In this document: positions 1 through 6,723 of the stretch, piece by piece
Layout: every line of letters begins with the position of its first letter
Position numbering within the stretch: the stretch's first letter is position 1
DNA from: an uncultured Rikenella sp.
GTDB lineage: Bacteria; Bacteroidota; Bacteroidia; Bacteroidales; Rikenellaceae
Assembly: GCF_910579375.1 (NCBI RefSeq)
Contig: NZ_CAJTUJ010000035.1
Coordinates: 1-16,156 of the forward strand
Length of the DNA: 16,156 bases
Reading direction: 5' to 3'
The notes under the pieces: model-generated
Told to the model about the DNA's origin: nothing
The model's input: the letters and a program-made list of their open reading frames with translations, nothing else
Database searches by the model: none
Made by a program: the position numbers and the translations under genes

Positions 1-24
1 AGTTCGGGCTGCGGCGTCCGGCCC

Positions 25-41
25 GGGCATCGAAGATGCCC
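25..41. repeat. Perfect 7-bp hairpin
   Basis: GGGCATC (25-31) and GATGCCC (35-41) are exact complements around a GAA loop. It is one of several short stems in this gene-free region. Its function is unknown. Confidence 0.6.
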
Positions 42-99
42 CGCCGCAAGCCCGGCGACCCTTTGAGTCGCAAGAGCACGGCCTCTTTGCGATGAGCTT

Positions 100-152
100 C
101 GTCCTCGGCGCGCCCTCCACGCGCTGCTAATGCGTCGCTCTCGCCGAGGACG
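100..152. repeat. 11-bp perfect inverted repeat with 31-nt loop
   Basis: CGTCCTCGGCG (100-110) is the exact complement of CGCCGAGGACG (142-152). The right arm abuts another perfect 7-bp hairpin, GCGATTC (153-159) with GAATCGC (163-169) and loop TCT. Two perfect stems back to back suggest a structured DNA or RNA element. Nothing shows whether it is transcribed. Confidence 0.6.
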
Positions 153-390
153 GCGATTCTCTGAATCGCGCTATTCGCTCTCGGCCTATAGTAGTTCGCC
201 GCCAGCGGGGAGCAGCAACGAGCACCGACGAGTTGCAGCCCTCCGCCTGCCGGGGCGGCGGACTGCGCGACTCTGCAAGTCGCAAAAGCCCAGCCAACAG
301 TTCTGCCCAACTCAAGGCCCAAAGTACTGCCCCGTGTCCGCCTCACTGCGGCTCCGCTGTCGCTCCGCCGCGTTTTCGCGCGCCTTGCGC

Positions 391-429
391 GATTCATCTA
401 TATTCGGCTACCGCCGAAATAGTTGAATC
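391..429. repeat. Large imperfect hairpin shared by both window ends
   Basis: The left arm GATTCATCTATATTCGGC (391-408) pairs with GCCGAAATAGTTGAATC (413-429), leaving a 4-nt loop and one indel. The same palindrome, inverted, is at 15823-15862. It is the best-conserved block of the long inverted repeat. Confidence 0.75.
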
Positions 430-509
430 GCTTCTTTAGGCGGGGCGCGCGGCTGTCCTACGGGAGGGTACTGCGCTCGGGCCGCGCAGGCCCCACGTCC
501 CGTGGACGG

Positions 510-527
510 GAAATGCTTACGCATTTC
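510..527 (-). repeat. 7-bp hairpin with GTAA (GNRA-type) loop
   Basis: On the minus strand GAAATGC and GCATTTC pair exactly around GTAA, a GNRA tetraloop if transcribed. The right copy of the long repeat lacks this stem at the matching point, so it looks like a removable module. A similar stem, GGATGC-GTGA-GCATCC, lies at 15553-15568. Confidence 0.6.
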
Positions 528-629
528 AACTGGCAGCCTCGGCCCAACCCTTTGTCCGCGCGCTGGCGGAAATGGGGCGGTCGGGCAGCCTTCTCGTGCC
601 TGCGGTGGGGAAATGGTTATCCCAGTTCT

Positions 630-2843
630 TTACTCTTCTTCCCGCAACACGATGTCCAGCTCGCCTCCCGAGACGATGTCCCGCCAGGTCAGGAACGGTG
701 TGCTCAGCAGATGTCCGTTGAGAGTCATCTTTTCGATCCGGTAACGTTTCGCCGAAACGCCCGGAGCACGGACTGTAAAGCTCTTGCCGTTCGGCAGCCG
801 GATGATCGACTCCTCGAACAGCGGCGTCCCGATCGCATAGTTCAGGCTCACCGGATCCACCGGATAGAATCCCAGCGCGCTGAAGACATACCAGGCCGAC
901 ATCTGGCCGCAATCCTCGTTACCACATAAACCGTCCGGACGGTTCGCATATTGTGTCCGCATGATTTCCGACACATATCGCTGCGTCTTTTCCGGCTTGC
1001 CGATGTAATCGTAAAGGTACGCCACATGGTGCGACGGCTCGTTGCCGTGCGCATACTGGCCGATCATCCCCGTGCTGAAAATCGGCAGTGAGTCCGTCGC
1101 CTCCGGATCGAGCGTGAACATCTCGTCCAGCCGCTTTTCGAACTGTTCCGGCCCCCGCATCAGGCGGATCAACCCTTCGACGTCCTGTTGCACCGCCCAG
1201 AGGTATTGCCAGCCGTTGCTCTCCGTGATGTGCTCCGTATACGCCTTTGGATTGAAGCCCGGCAGCCATTCGTTCGTCGAGAGCCGCGGTTGCATGAAGC
1301 CCGAAGCCGGCTGGTAGAGGTTCATGTAGCTCTTCGACCGCAGGATGAATTCGTTGTAGAGCGAGTCGCGCCCCATCCGCCGCGCCAGCTGCGCGATGCA
1401 GTGGTCGTCGTAGGCGTACTCCAGCGTCTTCGAGAGCGACTCTGCTTCCAGGTCTGCCGGCACATAGCCCAGCATTTTATAGAGCCCGATTCCCCGATAG
1501 TCGTCCCGGTTCGCCGTCGCCACGCACGCCGTCAGCACCCGGTCGAGCGTCGAATCCGGCAGGAGTCCTTTCAGCGCCGCCTCGACCAGCACCGGCACCG
1601 CGTGGTAGCCGATCATCATGTCCGTTTCGTTGCCCCACAACGGCCAGACGGGCAACATCCCGTGCTGGTCGTAGAAGTCGAGCATCGAAGTCACCATCTC
1701 TTTCACCCGTTCCGGCTGCGTGAAGGTGTAGAGCGGATGGGCCGCCCGATAGGTGTCCCACAGTGAGAAGGTCGAGTAGTTGTGCCCCCCCTCGCCCGGT
1801 ACCTTACCGGCGTGTATCCGACCGTCCGGCCCGAAATAGCGGCCGTCCGCGTCGTCGAAGAGCGTCGGGGCGAGCATCGTCCGGTAGAGAGCCGTGTAGA
1901 AAGAGACTCGTTCGTCGTGCGTGCCGCCGCGGACTTCGATTTTCGCGAGTTCGGCGTTCCATACTGCCCGTTGTGCGGCGCGCACGCTGTCGAAATGGAA
2001 CGACGGCATCTCGGCCGCCAGGTTGCGCCGCGCTCCCTCGATGTCCACCGCCGAAATGGCCGTCCGCACCGTCACCGAACGGTTCTCTTTCGTGGTGTGG
2101 AACACGAACCGTCCGATGTGGCTCCGGATGCCGTTATAGGTGCTGTCGCGGTGCACCGAAACCACTGTGTCGATCGTGTACGAGGCGAAGGGTTGCGAGA
2201 ATTGGGCCGTGAAGTAGACCCGTTGATCGGGCGCCCACCCCTCGGAAAAACGGTATCCTTCGATCGTCCGGTCGTCCACGACCCGCAGGTAGGAACCCAT
2301 GGTGTAGTCCCAATTCATGGCTTTGGAGAGGTCGACGAAGACGGTCGCCCGGTCGGTCACCGGAAAGGTGTAGCGTTGCATGCCGCACCGCTCGGTGGCC
2401 GCGAGTTCCACCCGGGTGTCGTAATCTTTCAGCAGCACGCTGTAATACCCGGCCTGTGCCTGTTCGTCGTCGTGGCGGAAGGTGGAGTAGACGCCCAGTT
2501 CGCCTTTCCCCGTTTTGAACGGCGGTACGGCGGGCATAAAAGAGATATCGTACAGATCCCCTGCTCCGGTTCCGCTCAGGTGGGTGTGCGAGAAGCCGGC
2601 GATCGTGGTGTCAGGCCAGAAGTAGCCGGCGATCCGATCCCAGCCGCTGGTGCCGTTGTCGGGCGAGAGCTGCACCATGCCGAACGGGGCGCTGACGCCG
2701 GGGTAGACGTTTCCCGGGCCGTCCGTCCCGATAAAAGGGTTGACCAGCGAGGCGAGATCGTCGCTCTCCGGCGCGTGGCTGCACGATGCGGCGAAGAGTG
2801 CCGCGACGAGGAGGCCGAAGGGGCGGGTGATTCGGTTTTTCAT
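630..2843 (-). CDS. GH92 alpha-mannosidase, lipoprotein
   Basis: Family 92 glycoside hydrolases are calcium-dependent exo-alpha-mannosidases, mostly alpha-1,2, that trim mannose from N-glycans and mannans. The start at 2843 (737 aa) is preferred over the ATG at 2903. It gives a lipoprotein signal with lipobox LFAASC, and a promoter -7 box lies at 2901-2908, over the earlier ATG. Family motifs in order: VNPFIGTDGPGNVYPG near the N-terminus, FSHTHLSGTGAGDLYD, LWDTYRAAHP, GNETDMMIGYHAVPV, LEYAYDDHCIA, GNEPSHHVAYLYDYIG, and GNEDCGQMSAWY at residues 641-652, the conserved catalytic/calcium region of the family. The length is typical. Being a lipoprotein, it probably acts in the periplasm or at the outer membrane. 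No SusC/SusD pair, sulfatase or other glycosidase is nearby, so this is a lone enzyme rather than a visible utilisation locus. Which linkage it prefers cannot be told. Confidence 0.92.
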   Translation of the reverse strand: MKNRITRPFGLLVAALFAASCSHAPESDDLASLVNPFIGTDGPGNVYPGVSAPFGMVQLSPDNGTSGWDRIAGYFWPDTTIAGFSHTHLSGTGAGDLYDISFMPAVPPFKTGKGELGVYSTFRHDDEQAQAGYYSVLLKDYDTRVELAATERCGMQRYTFPVTDRATVFVDLSKAMNWDYTMGSYLRVVDDRTIEGYRFSEGWAPDQRVYFTAQFSQPFASYTIDTVVSVHRDSTYNGIRSHIGRFVFHTTKENRSVTVRTAISAVDIEGARRNLAAEMPSFHFDSVRAAQRAVWNAELAKIEVRGGTHDERVSFYTALYRTMLAPTLFDDADGRYFGPDGRIHAGKVPGEGGHNYSTFSLWDTYRAAHPLYTFTQPERVKEMVTSMLDFYDQHGMLPVWPLWGNETDMMIGYHAVPVLVEAALKGLLPDSTLDRVLTACVATANRDDYRGIGLYKMLGYVPADLEAESLSKTLEYAYDDHCIAQLARRMGRDSLYNEFILRSKSYMNLYQPASGFMQPRLSTNEWLPGFNPKAYTEHITESNGWQYLWAVQQDVEGLIRLMRGPEQFEKRLDEMFTLDPEATDSLPIFSTGMIGQYAHGNEPSHHVAYLYDYIGKPEKTQRYVSEIMRTQYANRPDGLCGNEDCGQMSAWYVFSALGFYPVDPVSLNYAIGTPLFEESIIRLPNGKSFTVRAPGVSAKRYRIEKMTLNGHLLSTPFLTWRDIVSGGELDIVLREEE

Positions 2844-2900
2844 AAGCGTTCGGGTTGGGTCGCGCAACGGTAACGGGTGCGCGACGGGGTTACGAGGGGA

Positions 2901-2908
2901 CAAAGATA
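2901..2908 (-). promoter_or_regulatory. Bacteroidota -7 box upstream of the GH92 gene
   Basis: On the minus strand this reads TATCTTTG, an exact match to TAnnTTTG. Transcription would begin near 2894, giving a leader of about 50 nt to the ATG at 2843. The -33 box is not well matched. Its position just after the permease stop (2928) suggests that GH92 has its own promoter as well as any read-through. Confidence 0.55.
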
Positions 2909-2927
2909 GCTCGTTTATCCGAGTTTA

Positions 2928-4172
2928 TCAGGTGTGGGAGATGGCCTGAACGGGGTCCATCCGGGCGGCGCTCCAGGCGGGAAAGAGCCCGGCCACGGCT
3001 CCTACGATCGACGCGATGGTCAGTCCGAGCAGGATGTTGCTGAAGGTCAGCACGAGGGTGAAGTTGGAAAAGTGGTTGACCAGCAGGGTGCCGATGTAGA
3101 CCATGGCGAGTCCGATCGCTCCGCCGATCACGGAGAGGATCATCGCTTCGAAGAGAAACTGGCAGAGGATGAAATAGGGACGTGCCCCGAGTGCCTTCTG
3201 GATGCCGATCTGAACGATGCGTTCGCGCACGGTGACGAACATGATGTTGGCTACACCGAAGCCGCCCACGAGGATCGAGAAGAGGCCGATAATGCCGCCC
3301 GCGAGGTTGATTTTGCGGTACATCTCGTCGAACATATTGTTCATGATGCTGACTTCGTTGAGGGCGAAGTTGTCTTCGGTCTGGGGGCTGAGCCGCCGGA
3401 GGCGGCGCATGATGGAGCCGACCTCGGCTTTGAGGTTTTCCATATCGGTTCCGTCGGGGACAGTGATGACCATGTCGGTCGGGGCCCACCGCAGGTTGAT
3501 GAAATTGCCGGTCAGTGACAGCGGGATCAGGATGCTCCGGTCGAGGCTGTTGAAGGCCACGCTGTTGCCGGCTTTGGCCAGGAGGCCGATCACGTGCAGC
3601 TTGATGTCGCCGATGCGGATGGTTTTGCCTACGGGGTCGCTCCCGTCGAAGAGTTGTTCGGCGATTTCCGGCCCAAGAATCGCGACGCGGCTGCCGTGTG
3701 CCGATTCGAAAGGGGTGAAGTAGCGTCCCTGCTCGATGTCGGTGGTCTGTATCCGGTCGTAGTTGTGGCTGACGCACAGCACGGTTGCGTTGTCGACATA
3801 GAGGCTCCCGTGCCGGGCCGTGCGGTTGAAACTGGTCATGAAAGCGACTTCGGCCTGGGGCAGCAGGGCCTGGGTCTCGCGGTATTCGTCGAGGCTGACC
3901 TGCGGCCGGTTGCTGTATTTCCACCACTCTCCGCCCCCTTCCCACGGCCATTTGCTGACATAGAGGGTGTTGCTGCCGAGCGATTCGATCCCCTGGCGGA
4001 TGTGGAGGGCCATCGAGTCGACGAGGGTGAAGACGGTGATGATGGCGAAGATGCCGATGGTGACGCCGCCGAGGGAGAGGCCGGTGCGGAGTTTGTTGAT
4101 GACTACGCTTTCCAGAGCGGCGAGCCAGCTTTGGTAGATTTGTCCGAGGGTGAAGAAGAGTTTTCTGAACAT
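2928..4172 (-). CDS. FtsX/MacB-type ABC transporter permease
   Basis: This is an inner-membrane permease of the MacB/FtsX class, which couples ATP hydrolysis to efflux or to mechanical work on envelope substrates. With the start at 4172 it has 414 aa. The opening VVINKLRTGLSLGGVTIGIF is the typical cytoplasmic and first-membrane segment. A periplasmic MacB_PCD-like domain follows at about residues 50-270. Three more membrane spans lie in the last 140 residues, with the FtsX signature FGVANIMFVTVRERIVQIGI and the end GLFPAWSAARMDPVQAI. The ATG at 4196 was rejected because a -7 box at 4202-4209 would start the transcript about there. The ATPase and membrane-fusion partners are not adjacent. Bacteroidota have many such permeases, so the substrate is unknown. 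Confidence 0.88.
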   Translation of the reverse strand: MFRKLFFTLGQIYQSWLAALESVVINKLRTGLSLGGVTIGIFAIITVFTLVDSMALHIRQGIESLGSNTLYVSKWPWEGGGEWWKYSNRPQVSLDEYRETQALLPQAEVAFMTSFNRTARHGSLYVDNATVLCVSHNYDRIQTTDIEQGRYFTPFESAHGSRVAILGPEIAEQLFDGSDPVGKTIRIGDIKLHVIGLLAKAGNSVAFNSLDRSILIPLSLTGNFINLRWAPTDMVITVPDGTDMENLKAEVGSIMRRLRRLSPQTEDNFALNEVSIMNNMFDEMYRKINLAGGIIGLFSILVGGFGVANIMFVTVRERIVQIGIQKALGARPYFILCQFLFEAMILSVIGGAIGLAMVYIGTLLVNHFSNFTLVLTFSNILLGLTIASIVGAVAGLFPAWSAARMDPVQAISHT

Positions 4173-4201
4173 GAGGTCTTGGTGGAACGACGGCAACGGT
4201 T

Positions 4202-4209
4202 CAAATTTA
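4202..4209 (-). promoter_or_regulatory. -7 box for the ABC permease gene
   Basis: On the minus strand this reads TAAATTTG, an exact TAnnTTTG match, placing transcription start near 4196 and supporting translation from 4172. I see no TTTG at the -33 position. It is back to back with a plus-strand promoter at 4217-4247. Confidence 0.5.
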
Positions 4210-4216
4210 GGTATTT

Positions 4217-4247
4217 TTTGCGATTCCCTGCGCTTTTCCTACTTTTG
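4217..4247 (+). promoter_or_regulatory. Consensus Bacteroidota promoter reading toward plsY
   Basis: TTTG (4217-4220), exactly 19 bp, then TACTTTTG (4240-4247) match the primary sigma consensus at both boxes. Transcription should start near 4254. The first gene downstream is plsY at 4584, so the leader would be about 330 nt and would contain cassette A in antisense. Confidence 0.75.
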
Positions 4248-4255
4248 CAGAGTAG

Positions 4256-4451
4256 GGTCTTCCCCCGTTTATTCCGAGAGGCAACGCAACGGAATACCGT
4301 TGGCCCGACCCGCCGTGCCGCTGGGGCGGAGTATCGTCGCGTTGAAGTACAAGTATATACCGCTGATCCTGCTGGTCGTGGAAGCCCAGTTGTAACCGTA
4401 GTAGCCGATGCCGCTCAGCGCGCCATTACTATATCCGCGGTTGCCCGGGGC
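4256..4451 (-). pseudogene. FISUMP / C-type-lectin-fold C-terminal cassette A
   Basis: The minus strand from 4451 to the TAA at 4269-4271 encodes 60 residues typical of the end of a FISUMP domain: APGNR, then GYNWAST, YLYF, RANG and a terminal LRCLSE. No start codon, signal peptide or N-terminal domain is attached; upstream the frame stays open but looks like proline-rich noise antisense to the plsY leader. Homology with cassette B (5240-5432) is gap-free and continues a few bases past the stop to a shared GTCTTC (plus strand). Either it is a decayed remnant, or a silent donor or variable region of a cell-surface protein family. It sits between a consensus promoter and plsY. Confidence 0.75.
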
Positions 4452-4583
4452 GGGCGGCGGAATGGGTGAGGGGGTGGTTTCTCGGGAAAGGTTCGGGGCG
4501 ACGAAAAGGTCTGAGGAGCGGTGAAACGAGGTCGCGGAGGGGCGGCCGATTGGATTACGAAAGCTATTGAAACAGATTCGATT

Positions 4584-5210
4584 ATGATTTGGATCATCTG
4601 TCTATTGTTGATCGGCGGGTATTTGCTGGGGTCGATTCCCAGTGCGGTGTGGATCGGGCGGTGGTTCTACCGCACCGATGTGCGGGAGTACGGCAGTCAT
4701 AATGCCGGGGCGACCAATACGCTTCGGGTATTGGGGCGTCGGGCGGCGTTGCCGGTCTTTGTGATCGATGCGGCAAAAGGGTATGGGGCGGTGATGTTGG
4801 CCCATTTGGCCGACTTGCAGGGCGACGGACTCTTTTTCCTGAAAATCGGGCTGACGGCGGCGGCGATTCTGGGACATATTTTCCCGATTTTCGCCGGTTT
4901 CAAAGGCGGGAAAGGGGTGGCGACGATGGCGGGCTGTATGCTTGCCATTGCGCCGATACCGATGCTGATGGGGCTGGCCACGTTTGTGATCGTGCTGGCG
5001 GTGAGCCACTATGTCTCGTTGGGATCGATGACGGGAGGAGTGCTTTTCCCGTTCTATATTCTGTTGGTCGACGGATTTCAGCCTTATAAACTCCTTTTCG
5101 GTGTTTTGGTCGCGGTGGTGTTGTTGATTACCCACCGGAAGAACATCAAACGGCTGCGCGAAGGGACGGAGAATAAGACGTTTCTGTTTATCCGGCGGCC
5201 GAAGGCCTGA
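4584..5210 (+). CDS. plsY: Acyl-phosphate:glycerol-3-phosphate acyltransferase PlsY
   Basis: PlsY transfers an acyl group from acyl-phosphate (made by PlsX) to the sn-1 position of glycerol-3-phosphate, the first membrane step of phospholipid synthesis. It is an inner-membrane protein. The start at 4584 gives 208 aa, normal for the family, and begins MIWIICLLLIGGYLLGSIPS. The ATG at 4521 adds a charged extension not seen in the family. Signature motifs are present: GSIPSAVWIGR; the glycerol-phosphate site SHNAGATNTLRVLG; and GHIFPIFAGFKGGKGVAT; followed by further membrane spans. PlsX is not in the window. It stands alone on this strand between two minus-strand gene groups, with the FISUMP cassettes A and B on either side. 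The only clear promoter is at 4217-4247. Confidence 0.95.
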   Translation: MIWIICLLLIGGYLLGSIPSAVWIGRWFYRTDVREYGSHNAGATNTLRVLGRRAALPVFVIDAAKGYGAVMLAHLADLQGDGLFFLKIGLTAAAILGHIFPIFAGFKGGKGVATMAGCMLAIAPIPMLMGLATFVIVLAVSHYVSLGSMTGGVLFPFYILLVDGFQPYKLLFGVLVAVVLLITHRKNIKRLREGTENKTFLFIRRPKA

Positions 5211-5239
5211 TTACGGACGAAAATGAAGATGCGGTTGCG

Positions 5240-5432
5240 TCTTCTCCGTTTATTCCGAGAGGCACCGCAACTGAAAACCGTAGGCGTGGCCGTCCGCAAT
5301 GCTGGGATTGAGCCACGTCACGTAGAAACCCAAGTACATGCCATTGGTGCCGCTGACCGTGGAAGCCCAGCTGTAACCGTTGCCGCTGACGTTCACCGGC
5401 GCGCCCGTATCCCGATGGCGGTAGCCCGGGGC
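5240..5432 (-). pseudogene. FISUMP / C-type-lectin-fold C-terminal cassette B
   Basis: The minus strand from 5432 to the TAA at 5250-5252 encodes 60 residues aligned without gaps to cassette A: APGYR, GYSWASTVSG, YLGF, HAYGFQ and the same LRCLSE end. Matched against A, 28 of 61 codons (stop included) are identical, 3 differ silently and 30 change the residue. It lies between the convergent ends of plsY (5210) and the M16 protease gene (5461), in the same direction as the latter but in a different frame, with no start of its own. The change pattern resembles a variable region of a diversity-generating retroelement or a gene-conversion cassette. A plain remnant of a fast-evolving paralogue is the alternative. 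Confidence 0.75.
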
Positions 5433-5460
5433 GGTGGAACGTGAAAGGACACGGCGGCGT

Positions 5461-6705
5461 TTATTCCGCCGATTCGGCCAGGTAAAGCAGTGTCGAACTG
5501 TTTTCGCGGCGGAATAAACGGCGCGATACCTCCTGAATCTCCTGCGCCGTCACCGAGTTGTGCTCCGCGACCTCTGTGTCGATCAGGGCCGCGTCGCCCA
5601 GCATCTCGAAATAGGCCAGGTTCATCGCCTTGTTCAGTACATTCAACTCGCTGAAAATCTGAGTCGCTTCGAACTTGTTCTTGACTTTCTCCAATTCATA
5701 CGCTCCGACCGGTTCCGTGCAGAGGAGTTCCAGTTCGTGCCACAAAGCCGCCTCGGCCCGCTCCACCGGCACGCCCTCCATCACATAGCCCGTCACGACG
5801 AACAAGCCCGGATCGACATCCCCCGAAACATAGGCATTCACCTGCGAAAAGAGGTTCGCCTCCTGAACCAGCCGCTGGTAGAGCCGACTCGACGTTCCGT
5901 TGCTCAGGATGTCCGACGCCACGTCGCACACCGTGTATTCCCGGCTCCGCCGGTCGCCCATGTGGAATGCGATGTAGATCACCGAAGCCGGTACCGGCCG
6001 CCGCACCTCCAGCCGCCGCGGAGCGGTCTGTTCCGGTTCGGCCGGCAGCGAATCCGGTTCGAATCCTCCCGCCGGAATCTCACCGAACCACTTCTCGGCC
6101 AGCTCGAAAACCCGTTCGGGCGGCAAATCTCCCGCCACCGACAGAATGGCGTTGTCCGGCCGGTAGTAGCGGTCGAAAAAAGCCCGCACCTCTTCCATCG
6201 TCGCCCGGCGGATGTGATCGATCTCCCGCCCGATCGTCGCCCACCGGTACGGATGTCGTTCGTAGGCCAACGGCCGCAACAGTAGCCAGATGTCGCCGTA
6301 CGGTTGGTTCAGATATCGTTGTGCGAACTCTTCGACGACCACTTTGCGCTGCACGTCGAGGCTCTTTTCGTTGAAGGCCAGCGAGAGCATCCGATCCGAC
6401 TCTAACCACAGCGCCGTTTCGATATTCTCTTTGGGCAGGGCCAGGTAGTAGTTCGTATAGTCGTTGTTGGTGAAGGCGTTGTTCTCGCCGCCGGCCAGCT
6501 GCACCGGTTCGTCGTAGTTCGGCACGTGGATCGAGCCGCCGAACATCAGGTGTTCGAATAGGTGGGCGAAGCCTGTCCGGTCGTATGCTTCGTTGCGCGA
6601 GCCCACTTTGTAGAGCACGTTGACGGCCGCCATCGGGGTCGAGGGGTCTTCGTGTGCGATGACGGTCAGACCGTTGGCCAGCGTTCTTTTCTGAAATTCG
6701 ATCAT
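5461..6705 (-). CDS. M16 family zinc metalloprotease, catalytic subunit
   Basis: This 414-aa protein is a pitrilysin/processing-peptidase-type protease that degrades or processes peptides inside a two-lobed chamber. The inverted zinc motif HLFEH is at residues 48-52 (ligands His48 and His52, catalytic Glu51). The distal glutamate lies in VVVEEF, at about 125-126. The family segments NNAFTNNDYTNYY and ALWLESDRM are intact. The second M16 lobe (peptidase_M16_C) follows from about residue 165. No signal peptide is evident, so it is probably cytoplasmic. It is the last gene of a minus-strand run, 18 nt after the glycosyltransferase. Its expected non-catalytic partner is at 11182-12450, not adjacent as is common. 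Confidence 0.92.
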   Translation of the reverse strand: MIEFQKRTLANGLTVIAHEDPSTPMAAVNVLYKVGSRNEAYDRTGFAHLFEHLMFGGSIHVPNYDEPVQLAGGENNAFTNNDYTNYYLALPKENIETALWLESDRMLSLAFNEKSLDVQRKVVVEEFAQRYLNQPYGDIWLLLRPLAYERHPYRWATIGREIDHIRRATMEEVRAFFDRYYRPDNAILSVAGDLPPERVFELAEKWFGEIPAGGFEPDSLPAEPEQTAPRRLEVRRPVPASVIYIAFHMGDRRSREYTVCDVASDILSNGTSSRLYQRLVQEANLFSQVNAYVSGDVDPGLFVVTGYVMEGVPVERAEAALWHELELLCTEPVGAYELEKVKNKFEATQIFSELNVLNKAMNLAYFEMLGDAALIDTEVAEHNSVTAQEIQEVSRRLFRRENSSTLLYLAESAE

Positions 6706-6723
6706 GCGAAGAGGAGGATGGTT

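Larger units (their letters stand above)
301..575 (-). repeat. Left copy of long inverted intergenic repeat
   Basis: Read on the minus strand, this stretch aligns with the plus strand at about 15691-16080. Shared blocks include the hairpin at 391-429, GAGGCTGCCA, GGGGCCTGC, CGGCCCGAG, CCTCCCGTAG, and the run GCGGAGCCGCAGTGAGG. The two copies differ by indels that are themselves hairpins: this copy has the extra stem at 510-527, while the right copy has an extra block of about 117 nt at roughly 15880-15996. The boundaries were set by eye. Confidence 0.7.
1..629. other. Gene-free, hairpin-rich intergenic region
   Basis: I see no credible gene here. Small open frames exist but have no recognisable domain, and their residues follow repeated DNA. 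The region holds a series of short perfect or near-perfect inverted repeats (25-41, 100-152, 153-169, 267-283, 391-429, 493-505, 510-527). The part from about 301 to 575 is the inverted copy of a repeat near the other end of the window (about 15691-16080). No convincing T-run terminator for the mannosidase gene that ends at 630 was found. Confidence 0.6.

Noticed and set aside
130..426. Small open frames in both end regions (also 15669-15893 and 15886-16140) with similar Arg/Ser-rich residues
   Set aside because: The likeness follows from the inverted DNA repeat; there is no domain, no promoter and no conserved start.
1..629. CRISPR array or tRNA/rRNA genes in the repeat-rich ends
   Set aside because: The repeats are inverted hairpins without regular spacing, and no tRNA cloverleaf or rRNA motif was recognised.
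4521..4583. Earlier ATG for plsY
   Set aside because: It adds a 21-residue charged extension before a normal PlsY N-terminus.
4197..5460. A complete DGR (reverse transcriptase, Avd, template repeat) next to the FISUMP cassettes
   Set aside because: No RT-like protein appears in any frame of the window, and neither cassette is adenine-rich enough to be a template.
5240..5460. Cassette B as a frameshift-extended C-terminus of the M16 protease
   Set aside because: B is in a different frame, and the protease has normal length and a proper stop; no slippery site was seen.
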